A DNA stretch of 64,000 nucleotides from Paraglaciecola sp. GTDB lineage: Bacteria; Pseudomonadota; Gammaproteobacteria; Enterobacterales; Alteromonadaceae. The number at the start of each line of letters is the position of its first letter. The stretch's first letter is position 1. Both the position numbers and the translations under genes were made by a program. A model generated the notes under the pieces. That model made no database searches and was not told the DNA's origin. It saw only the letters and a program-made list of their open reading frames with translations. Shown here piece after piece: positions 27,985-35,002 of this stretch. Where the stretch lies: assembly GCA_009993955.1 (NCBI GenBank), contig JAACSL010000005.1, forward strand, positions 85,995 to 149,994. Reading direction: 5' to 3'.

Positions 27985-30120
27985 GTGTCAAAATTGCTTG
28001 CTGAAATGCGTCGCCGCCGAGTATTGCAAACCTTTGTACCCTACTTGGGTTTTGTCTGGTTGGTGTTGCAAGTTGTCAGTGTGATCACCCCCATGCTTAA
28101 CTGGTCACCCTTGGTGAATACCTTTGTGGCCGTGTTATTGTTTGCTGGCATGCCGGTCATGTTATACCTGTCGTGGTATTTCGATTTTACCAGTGAGGGA
28201 CTGATCGCGATTCCTGACAAACACACCAATGAAGTGACACCCTTTGGGGCGCTTCGCTGGTCGATTTTACTGCTGATCACCCTAGGCTCTGGTGTTTTCG
28301 CTTATCGCTATTATACGGATGTGGAAGTGGAGTTTGCCAAATCGCAGGAAGGCATTCAGGCCACGTTTATTGCCGATTCTATTGCGGTATTACCCTTCAA
28401 AGATGCCAGTGCAGATCAAGACCAAGGGTTTTTAGCTCAAGGTCTAGCCGAAGAAATCACTAGCTTGCTGGGGCGCACCGCAGGTTTAAAAGTCGCGGCT
28501 TCCAGCTCCACTCTGGTCTTAACTGAAAAAGGGCTTGACCCAGTCACCCTTGCTCGGCGCTTAAACGTCAAAACGGTATTAAGCGGCAGTGTCAGGGTCC
28601 CCGGCGACCAACTTAAAATCCGCGTAGAGCTGATGAATGCGCAAGATGCCAAAGTATTGTGGAGTGAAACCTTCGCCCGCAAATTTAATGACATTTTTAA
28701 TGTTGAAAGCGAAATTGCGCGCTCCACCGTGAACATGCTGCAAGACAGCTATATTGAAAGTGGCTCACTTAACAACAGCGCCAGCACCAAAAGCACTGAT
28801 GCCTATGTGATTTACCTCAAAGGCCGCGAGCAATACCGCAAACAAACCACTGAGGCCATGAAAGAGGCACGCAAGTTGTTTGAACAAGCTATTGGCCTCG
28901 ACCCAGAATACACCCAAGCCTACGTGGGTTTAGCGGACACCATTCTCATGCTCGCCAAAGGTGAAACCCGCTTTGGTGTGTTGGATGTCGAGGTGGCGAA
29001 TAGGCTTGCCGAACAATATCTAGAAAAGGTATTTGTGAGAAATTCCACTTTGGATTATGCCTTTGCTCTGCGCGGTAAAATTTTGGAACGCAGGCATGAA
29101 ACAGACGAGGCGCTTGCCGCCTATGACAAGGCCATAAGCTTAAATCCCAGTTTATCCATAGCCTACATGTGGCGTTATTTAGTGTTAAAAAGAGCGGAGC
29201 GCTTTAGTGAGTCGCTAGCCTCATTAAAAATGGCTAACGAACTGGACCCGCTTTCCGTTGCGAATATTTATAATTTGGGTTTTGAGTATAAAATCCGCGG
29301 CAAAACAGACCAAGCGAGTAAGCAATATAAACTACTCATTGACGAATATCCTGCACTGCCCATGGGTTATGCGGGTTTGGCGGATCTTGCCTTTGCCCAA
29401 GGGAACTATGCCCAGAGCTTAGAGTATTGGGCGCAAGCTAAACGCATATCACCTGAAAACCAAAGTTATGAAGAGAACTACAATGATGTCATTTTGGCCT
29501 TAAATCTAGGCGATTTGTTGCCCGAGGAAATGAAAAATAACCCCAGTTATCAAAACACCTATCTGTTGCAAACGGGTAAATATGAGGAATTATTTGCGCA
29601 AATCAATTTTGACATGTTGGCCAACCCTGATGACCCTTGGTTGAAATTTGAGGCCGCGTGGTATCAAGCCTTGGTAGGTGATCGCACAATCGCTCAGATT
29701 CAGTTTGGCGAACTGCGTGATAAGTTTGTCTCAGCAGAGTTGTACAGTATGCCCTACTGCAGCCCTGCGATTGAGATTGCCTGGGCTGACCTGAATAATG
29801 CACCTGAAAGTGGCAAGGTTTTGTTAGCTAAGTGTGCTCAGTTGGCAGACATCGCCAAACAGAGCGAGATACGCAGCAATACCTTGCTTTATTTACAAGC
29901 AAGGATAGCCAGTCTGCAAGGCAAAACCGACTTAGCCATAGATTTATTGGATAACGCCATTGCGTCGGGCTGGACAGAATGGTGGACAGCCCTCGATCCC
30001 TTACTTGACAATATTAAATCAGCGCCAAAAGCCCAAGCCTTGTTAAAAAAGCTAGACGCTAAGTTAACAGAGCAGCGCCAATTAACGCTGCCTGTGTTGG
30101 CGCCTGTACAACAAGAATAG
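27985..30120 (+). CDS. Membrane-anchored TolB-N/TPR protein
   Basis: This 711-residue protein starts with two membrane helices (about 15-35 and 43-63) and a third near 88-107. A TolB amino-terminal/FlgO-like domain (SIAVLPFKDASADQDQGFLA through KVLWSETF, about 132-240) follows, then at least eight TPR-like helical pairs from about 270 to 690 (for example YTQAYVGLADTILMLAKGE). This is the COG5616-type architecture often linked to adenylate-cyclase-like or winged-helix N-termini; here the cytoplasmic N-terminus is too short for either. It probably assembles a protein complex in the envelope. The start is GTG. Its last 39 bases overlap the convergent gene at 30082. Confidence 0.82.
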   Translation: MSKLLAEMRRRRVLQTFVPYLGFVWLVLQVVSVITPMLNWSPLVNTFVAVLLFAGMPVMLYLSWYFDFTSEGLIAIPDKHTNEVTPFGALRWSILLLITLGSGVFAYRYYTDVEVEFAKSQEGIQATFIADSIAVLPFKDASADQDQGFLAQGLAEEITSLLGRTAGLKVAASSSTLVLTEKGLDPVTLARRLNVKTVLSGSVRVPGDQLKIRVELMNAQDAKVLWSETFARKFNDIFNVESEIARSTVNMLQDSYIESGSLNNSASTKSTDAYVIYLKGREQYRKQTTEAMKEARKLFEQAIGLDPEYTQAYVGLADTILMLAKGETRFGVLDVEVANRLAEQYLEKVFVRNSTLDYAFALRGKILERRHETDEALAAYDKAISLNPSLSIAYMWRYLVLKRAERFSESLASLKMANELDPLSVANIYNLGFEYKIRGKTDQASKQYKLLIDEYPALPMGYAGLADLAFAQGNYAQSLEYWAQAKRISPENQSYEENYNDVILALNLGDLLPEEMKNNPSYQNTYLLQTGKYEELFAQINFDMLANPDDPWLKFEAAWYQALVGDRTIAQIQFGELRDKFVSAELYSMPYCSPAIEIAWADLNNAPESGKVLLAKCAQLADIAKQSEIRSNTLLYLQARIASLQGKTDLAIDLLDNAIASGWTEWWTALDPLLDNIKSAPKAQALLKKLDAKLTEQRQLTLPVLAPVQQE

Positions 30121-30966
30121 CCAACCGAGTCGCACCACCACACCGCCCGGAGCACTCACAACATTGGGGTCTTGAGGGCTTCTGGCCAAAATAGTCAATG
30201 AGGTGCTTGAAGAGAAACTTAACTCAGAGTAAAGTCCAGAATAGCCGCAGATAAATTCCTCAGGATCAGTGTTTGCAATGGGATCACAATCGGGTATGGG
30301 CGTTTCGTGAACATTGAGATCGTAAAACCTAAAGTTGTCGCCACTTTGCTGCGACACTGAAAAATCAACGCGATACTCGCCAGCACGCATATTGGTTGGC
30401 ATTGGGGCATTTAAATAAACCGGCGTTGAACCGTTGGTGTTTGTATAGGAAATTTCACTGCCCGAAAACTGCCAAATGTTGCCATCGGTGAGTGAAGTGA
30501 TGGTCCAGGCAAAATGTTGCAAACTATCGGTAAACAGCACTTCAAAAAAGCCCTCAATATCTAAGGCTTCACCCTCTTCAAATTCCCATTTGCAGGCAGT
30601 GCGTTGGCCACTTGGATACTCAGCAAAATAGCGCTCAATCAGGGCATTTCGTTCAGCATCATCAACGATGGCATCAAGGTCAACGCCATAAAACAAATCG
30701 CCAGTATTAGCAAAACACTCACCGGTGGGCGTAGCATAAATATCTAAACGCTCACCTGCCTGACTGATAGCTGGTGTGCCATTAGGTCTGCCATTATTGG
30801 TAAAGTTGGCATCTAAACCCAGATAATTTGTATAGGCGATAGGTACAATGAAATAGGTATCTGAATTTGACTCGGTTTCGGCCCCACCACTTCGCACCAA
30901 TCTTGCCTCAGCCACACAAGCCGACAGCACCAACGATACACCGATAAGTTTCCAGAAACGTTTCAT
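30082..30966 (-). CDS. Exported protein with a variant PEP-CTERM tail
   Basis: This 294-residue secreted protein has an N-terminal signal (LIGVSLVLSACVAEA) and a beta-rich body with no family I can name. The C-terminus is VSAPGG, a short hydrophobic run (VVVRLGWLFLLY) and a basic tail (RRQHRQR), which fits the exosortase-A recognition pattern with SAP in place of PEP. An Arg inside the hydrophobic run is unusual. LSAC could also be read as a lipobox, which would compete with sorting. Four Cys in the body could pair. The start at 30966 is preferred over the adjacent ATG at 30969 because GAGG is then seven bases away. The 3' end overlaps the convergent TPR gene by 39 bases. Confidence 0.68.
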   Translation of the reverse strand: MKRFWKLIGVSLVLSACVAEARLVRSGGAETESNSDTYFIVPIAYTNYLGLDANFTNNGRPNGTPAISQAGERLDIYATPTGECFANTGDLFYGVDLDAIVDDAERNALIERYFAEYPSGQRTACKWEFEEGEALDIEGFFEVLFTDSLQHFAWTITSLTDGNIWQFSGSEISYTNTNGSTPVYLNAPMPTNMRAGEYRVDFSVSQQSGDNFRFYDLNVHETPIPDCDPIANTDPEEFICGYSGLYSELSFSSSTSLTILARSPQDPNVVSAPGGVVVRLGWLFLLYRRQHRQR

Positions 30967-31126
30967 CATCTTCCCTCTACCGTTATTAAAAATTGATTGT
31001 TACCACCTTGTCGCACTTAAGCAGCAAAATCTGACTGTTTAATTTTTGCACAATCAGTGTGGCACTGCTGTTCTCACAAATCAATGCGTGTAAAGTAGCT
31101 ACCCTACCATGATCAGGATGGACAAC

Positions 31127-31780
31127 ATGTTAAAAAAAGCCTACTCAATACACGCTTTGCACTCAATCTTGTGTGCGGTCTTCATCACCCTAAGTGTAAA
31201 TCTGTTTTTTACGCTGCAAAGTGCCACTGCCTCAGAAACCCCAGCCCCCGTCAAGGCCACTATCGAGACGAGCTTAGGTAATATCCAGATTGAACTGTAT
31301 TCACATCAAGCTCCCCTCACCGTAGCGAATTTTGTGCGTTATATACAGGCAAATGCCTTCACTGGCGGGCGTTTTTATCGCGTTGTACGGTTAGACAACG
31401 ACAATGGCAGCCCAAAGATTGAGGTGGTGCAAGGAGGCGTTAATCCTGATTTTAAAGAGTTTGCCCCGATTGCGCTGGAAAGCACCCAGCAAACTGGCAT
31501 TAAACATCTCGACGGCACGCTCTCCATGGCACGCGGCGCACCTGATACCGCCACCTCTGAGTTTTTTATCTGCATAGGTGAACAACCTGCTCTGGACCAT
31601 GGCGCGCTCCGTAACCCCGATGGTCAGGGTTTTGCCGCCTTTGGCCGTGTTGTATCTGGCATGGATGTTGTCAAAGCCATTCATCAAATTCGTGAGGCGC
31701 AGGAGGTGGAAGATGCCTATGTCAAGGGCCAGATGTTGGCCGAGCCTGTCAACATCATTAGGGTCTCACTCGATAAATAA
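31127..31780 (+). CDS. Exported cyclophilin-type peptidyl-prolyl isomerase
   Basis: This 217-residue periplasmic foldase has a long signal peptide (about residues 1-37, ending near ATAS) followed by a bacterial cyclophilin domain. Active-site segments are visible: FTGGRFYRVVR, VQGGVNPDFKEF and SMARGAPDTATSEFFICIG. The basic Arg of the FYR motif and the Phe/Gln groups expected for proline isomerisation are present. The start is the ATG with AGGATGG seven bases upstream; an ATG at 31109 in frame has no ribosome site. It is a single-gene unit. Confidence 0.9.
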   Translation: MLKKAYSIHALHSILCAVFITLSVNLFFTLQSATASETPAPVKATIETSLGNIQIELYSHQAPLTVANFVRYIQANAFTGGRFYRVVRLDNDNGSPKIEVVQGGVNPDFKEFAPIALESTQQTGIKHLDGTLSMARGAPDTATSEFFICIGEQPALDHGALRNPDGQGFAAFGRVVSGMDVVKAIHQIREAQEVEDAYVKGQMLAEPVNIIRVSLDK

Positions 31781-31846
31781 CTGAGGTTTGAATGAACTAA
31801 GCTGGTCTGTGTGACGTAGCCTAAGCTAAATAAATAAGGTGGCACT

Positions 31847-32029
31847 ATGTTCAATTTGTTTAAGTCTGACCCAACAAAAAAACTGCGCAAAAAATACGAC
31901 GCTCTCTCGACCCAAGCCATGTTAGCTCAGCGTAAAGGGGATATTCGTTTATATTCGACGTTAACGGCTGAGGCAGAAGGCTTGTGGCAACAGATCAGAG
32001 ATCTAGAGAATCATAAGCAAAGCAAATAA
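31847..32029 (+). CDS. Small DUF6435 family protein
   Basis: This 60-residue cytoplasmic protein starts MFNLFKSDPTKKLRKKYDAL and continues QRKGDIRLYSTLTAEAEGLW, the conserved core of the DUF6435 small proteins seen in many marine Gammaproteobacteria and Bacteroidetes. It is basic, all-helical and of unknown function. A good ribosome site (AAGGTGG) lies seven bases before the ATG. An inverted repeat directly follows the gene. Confidence 0.88.
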   Translation: MFNLFKSDPTKKLRKKYDALSTQAMLAQRKGDIRLYSTLTAEAEGLWQQIRDLENHKQSK

Positions 32030-32034
32030 GCTCA

Positions 32035-32056
32035 AACTGGCGAATTCTCGCCAGTT
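32035..32056 (+). terminator. Perfect inverted repeat after the DUF6435 gene
   Basis: AACTGGCGA (32035-32043) and TCGCCAGTT (32048-32056) form a nine-pair stem with an ATTC loop six bases after the stop. There is no T-run, so it may be a factor-dependent terminator, an RNA-stabilising hairpin, or an operator for the next gene. Confidence 0.5.
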
Positions 32057-32097
32057 ATCTCACACTAGTAGTAGCCACCGTGTGAAGGGAGAAGGCA

Positions 32098-32655
32098 ATG
32101 CTTGAACAAAGTGACAATACCAGCGCATATCGCAAGGTTTTTAGTGATTATCAACAAGGTTTCCTGCAAGCAATACAGCTATTTCGTCATCCCGCCGATT
32201 TAAAACTTAGCCCCGTGCTGTCAGATGAAAGCATACTTAAGCTTAAAGACATCTTAGCCAAAACAGCAAAAAGGCAAAGCGTGAGTGTGGCCTTAGTGGG
32301 TCAATCGGCGCATAACCAAGCCCTGCTCATCAATCATATCGCGCACGCCCTGAAACAAACCATTGCGGTGGTTGATTGTTTACTGCTCACCAGCAAATAC
32401 ATTGGTGAAACCGAAAAAAACCTCGCCCACATTTTGGCTGAGGCAGAGAGTCAAAATTTAGTGCTATTATTCGACGAGGCGGATGCGCTGTTTGGCAAAC
32501 GCACTGAAGTCAGCGGTGCAAACGACAAATACGCAAATCAAGAAGTCAGTTATATTTTTAAACTGCTGGGGCAAAGTAGTGGATTAAGCCTACTCAGTGT
32601 TCACAATACGCCGCGTTTGAGCCTCCTGAAAACCCGCGTGAACTATGTCTTGTAG
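32098..32655 (+). CDS. AAA-type protein with a degenerate Walker A
   Basis: This 185-residue protein aligns by eye with the core of an AAA ATPase. Walker B (LVLLFDEADALFGKR, about 120-134) and the helix with TSKYIGETEKNLAHIL (about 99) are well kept. The Walker A position reads VGQSAHNQALLINHIAHAL (about 66), lacking the Gly-Lys-Thr of the P-loop, and the sensor-1 region reads SVHNTPRLSLLKTRVNYV where ATN...R(R)F is usual. No lid domain follows. It may be a non-hydrolysing relative or a decayed gene, although the frame is intact and has a strong ribosome site (AAGGGAGAAGG). It ends one base before the stop of the convergent WYL gene. Confidence 0.68.
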   Translation: MLEQSDNTSAYRKVFSDYQQGFLQAIQLFRHPADLKLSPVLSDESILKLKDILAKTAKRQSVSVALVGQSAHNQALLINHIAHALKQTIAVVDCLLLTSKYIGETEKNLAHILAEAESQNLVLLFDEADALFGKRTEVSGANDKYANQEVSYIFKLLGQSSGLSLLSVHNTPRLSLLKTRVNYVL

Positions 32656-32656
32656 C

Positions 32657-33553
32657 TCAGCGTTTTGAACCGATAGTTAACCCAACATTCTCAATTTCAT
32701 CAAGAATTGACAAGTTAGCAAGGGCTAACTGACATCCCAGTTGCAAACAACTTCCATCGGCGGAACAATCGACTTGCCATTGACGCAACACATAGGCCGC
32801 AATGGCCGCTCGCACGTGGATGCAAAGCTGGCCGTCGGTCATGGCATAATCCATTTCGATGGCTTTGGGTTGTTTTAAACCTGGGTGCGGTATGAGTATT
32901 AACTTAACCAAACGTTGCCATTGTTCATCATAAGGACTGGCTTCATGCACATGCACTGGGCCGCTCAAAGCCTGCAGGTTAGTGAAGCGGCTGCAGACAA
33001 AATCTCGGAAACAGTTGCGCTTGCGATCGTAGGCGCGCACATGCCAACGATGCCCGTTATTAACAATGGAGTGGGGTACGATGGCCCGCTCAGTGTCGCC
33101 AGATGTGACTGACACATAGTGGCACTTCAACGCCTGTTTATTATGAATCGCTCGCATTAATCCAGCGATGATTTCGGCATTAGGATGAATAAGTCGCACT
33201 GCGTCAAAACAGTGTTCTGAAGGTTGGGTACCCGATGACATGCCATTGCCAAAACCACGGCTTAACGAAGCGAGGATCACTTCAGGATTGTGTTTAAACA
33301 AGGGTTTAAACGCAGCACAACGATGATAACTCTTGGTTTGATGCACAAGTTGCATATTTTCCGGCACCAATTCTTTGTAGGTAGCAAAGTCCCGAGTGCT
33401 GGCGGCTAAACCGGTACGAAATCGTTGAATGAGATCGTTGCGTGTTATCTGTCCAAAATACTGCAAACTAAAATCGATAAATGCGAGGCGGTCTTGCTGA
33501 GCATGACTTAAAAGCGCCAATTGTTCGCGGATAACGGTTGCGTGTTGTGACAT
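32657..33553 (-). CDS. WYL-domain transcriptional regulator (BrxR/CapW-like)
   Basis: This 298-residue protein has an N-terminal winged helix (residues 15-75), a WYL domain (about 120-205, with HSIVNNGHRWHVRAYDRKRN and FRDFVCSRF) and a C-terminal WCX-like extension (about 225-295). The arrangement matches the BrxR/CapW group, dimeric repressors that sense a ligand through the WYL domain and often sit beside anti-phage systems. No canonical defence operon is directly downstream, but a toxin-antitoxin operon lies just upstream on the same strand. It may regulate itself or the nearby genes; the target is unknown. Confidence 0.85.
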   Translation of the reverse strand: MSQHATVIREQLALLSHAQQDRLAFIDFSLQYFGQITRNDLIQRFRTGLAASTRDFATYKELVPENMQLVHQTKSYHRCAAFKPLFKHNPEVILASLSRGFGNGMSSGTQPSEHCFDAVRLIHPNAEIIAGLMRAIHNKQALKCHYVSVTSGDTERAIVPHSIVNNGHRWHVRAYDRKRNCFRDFVCSRFTNLQALSGPVHVHEASPYDEQWQRLVKLILIPHPGLKQPKAIEMDYAMTDGQLCIHVRAAIAAYVLRQWQVDCSADGSCLQLGCQLALANLSILDEIENVGLTIGSKR

Positions 33554-33681
33554 AGCTGAATTCTCATCCTGATAGATGATGTCAGGCTACGCCAAAATTA
33601 CCAAGGTTGCAATCATAATGATGACATCTTTTGTATTACTTCTAATGAAATAAACGTCGACATTGCCTCATCTGCGAATCT

Positions 33682-34443
33682 TCAAGCGGGCAATGGCAAG
33701 CTGCCATCCACTAAAAAATCATCACGGTAGAAACTCAACGGTTTCCCTTGCCCAGCTTGATTAAAACTCACTTTGTCATGCTGGGTTAAACACCACCAGT
33801 TTTGTTGATTCAGCGGTTGTTTGCTGACGATCACCGAAGGCTGGGCAATCGCCACATTCATCGCCCCGAGAATCCTAGCCGATGGATAACGAATAAGATT
33901 GATACCTTGTTCAGCGCTCAGCCACCGCCCTATTGTTTGGCTAAAATGATAGCTGGTAGGACTGGTCAGCGCCTGTATCACCGGAGCAAAGTCGGCAAGG
34001 CTTAAATCAGCGCAGTGCTCGCTGGAGACTTTGAGATTAAAGGACATGTGTTGAGATTTGATGCTGTGGGCGTAGGCCTGTTGCATGTGACTGAGAAATA
34101 CAAAACGATAATAGGCCACTTCACCTAGGGTAGGTTCCAGCGTTTCACCGGCATAAAAAAAGCTGGCGACCTGCCTGCTACCAAAACGAGAACCATATTT
34201 GAGTGGTGGATAACGAAAGGGGGTCTTGAGCAAATAATGCATGTGCTCACTGCCTGCCCGATAAGGGGGCTTTACTTCATCTAACAGTTGTTCGAGCAGA
34301 AACTGCTCGTCAAAATCGTCAACTAGCTGCAAGGTGGCCGCTACTTCTTGCGTTTCCACCACCCGACAGACCTGCGCCGCATAAACATTCGGGCAATCAC
34401 TTTTATCGTAGAGTCGAATAAAATCGTGCAGGCTTGGCATCAA
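33682..34443 (-). CDS. RES-domain toxin (NAD+ phosphorylase/glycohydrolase family)
   Basis: This 253-residue protein has the RES fold named for its Arg, Glu and Ser residues. An Arg in PPYRAGSEHMHYLLKTPFRY (about 81), the conserved GSRFGSRQVASFFYAGE segment (about 105), the Glu in LEPTLGEVAYYR (about 127) and a later Ser/Arg region (INLIRYPSARILGAMN, about 198) fit the family, whose characterised members break down NAD+. The gene starts 20 bases after the antitoxin stop on the same strand, the usual antitoxin-first order. Confidence 0.87.
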   Translation of the reverse strand: MMPSLHDFIRLYDKSDCPNVYAAQVCRVVETQEVAATLQLVDDFDEQFLLEQLLDEVKPPYRAGSEHMHYLLKTPFRYPPLKYGSRFGSRQVASFFYAGETLEPTLGEVAYYRFVFLSHMQQAYAHSIKSQHMSFNLKVSSEHCADLSLADFAPVIQALTSPTSYHFSQTIGRWLSAEQGINLIRYPSARILGAMNVAIAQPSVIVSKQPLNQQNWWCLTQHDKVSFNQAGQGKPLSFYRDDFLVDGSLPLPA

Positions 34444-34463
34444 TAAATGTCGCGCTATCAGGT

Positions 34464-34838
34464 TTAAATCTTGCCGCGCATGGCATCGAGATAATCATTG
34501 GTCTGAATCAAACCCGCGACAGACATCACCAACTCTCGGGGCACGCCGTGCAAAGCTGAATTGCTGCTACTAAACCATTGACGCATAAAACCTTGATCAC
34601 CACCAGCAATGGCATAAAGCGAGCGGTACAGGCGGATAAAATGCAGAGACAACTCAGCAGATTTGGAGTCATGGCTAAAACCCACTGCTGCCTTGCGCGC
34701 AAGGGTTGAGCGATTGACACCAATAATTTTCGCCGCGTCAGCCTTGTTGACCCCTAGTTCAACACAGGCCCTATTAAACGCTTTTAGGATCACCGTGGCA
34801 GGATCAGGACTGTTTTGTGTTTGCGTGGCAGCAGACAT
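34464..34838 (-). CDS. Xre/MbcA/ParS-type antitoxin of the RES toxin
   Basis: This 124-residue protein has a helix-turn-helix at about residues 20-55 (GVNKADAAKIIGVNRSTLAR) and a C-terminal toxin-binding DUF2384 region that ends GLIQTNDYLDAMRGKI. It should bind and block the RES toxin and repress the operon through the palindrome upstream. The start at 34838 has GGAG seven bases before it; the longer in-frame reading from 34928 would translate through the operator and has no ribosome site. Confidence 0.88.
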   Translation of the reverse strand: MSAATQTQNSPDPATVILKAFNRACVELGVNKADAAKIIGVNRSTLARKAAVGFSHDSKSAELSLHFIRLYRSLYAIAGGDQGFMRQWFSSSNSALHGVPRELVMSVAGLIQTNDYLDAMRGKI

Positions 34839-34884
34839 GAACAACTCCAAAAATACAAATAGAACGACACAAACAAGAGCATAA

Positions 34885-34934
34885 TGGCATTTGCAGCAAA
34901 TGTCACTTTTTAGATTTATTTGATGCAAATGCCA
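34885..34934 (-). promoter_or_regulatory. Palindromic operator of the Xre/RES operon
   Basis: TGGCATTTGC (34885-34894) faces GCAAATGTCA (34896-34905) around a single central base, a palindrome with one mismatch. A third half-site, GCAAATGCCA, lies at 34925-34934. The sites sit 47-96 bases before the antitoxin ATG, where the promoter should be, and no other gene is close. Autorepression by the antitoxin is inferred from position. Confidence 0.62.
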
Positions 34935-35002
34935 CAGATAACAGCCTAACTATCAGCGCTGCCGTGGTGCTTTTTAGCGGATTCAAAAAGGTAAGCCTGG
35001 GC

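Noticed and set aside
21962..30120. Complete Wadjet (JetABCD) system
   Set aside because: No JetD-like topoisomerase/nuclease gene is adjacent; the flanking genes are a LysE exporter and a TolB-N/TPR protein.
30970..31108. Sigma-54 promoter in the intergenic region before the PEP-CTERM-like gene or the cyclophilin gene
   Set aside because: On the plus strand TGGCAC is followed by TTCTC, which lacks the invariant GC; no minus-strand match was found.
34464..34928. Longer antitoxin starting at 34928
   Set aside because: The extension runs through the palindromic operator, is Cys/Val-rich and lacks a ribosome site; the ATG at 34838 has one.
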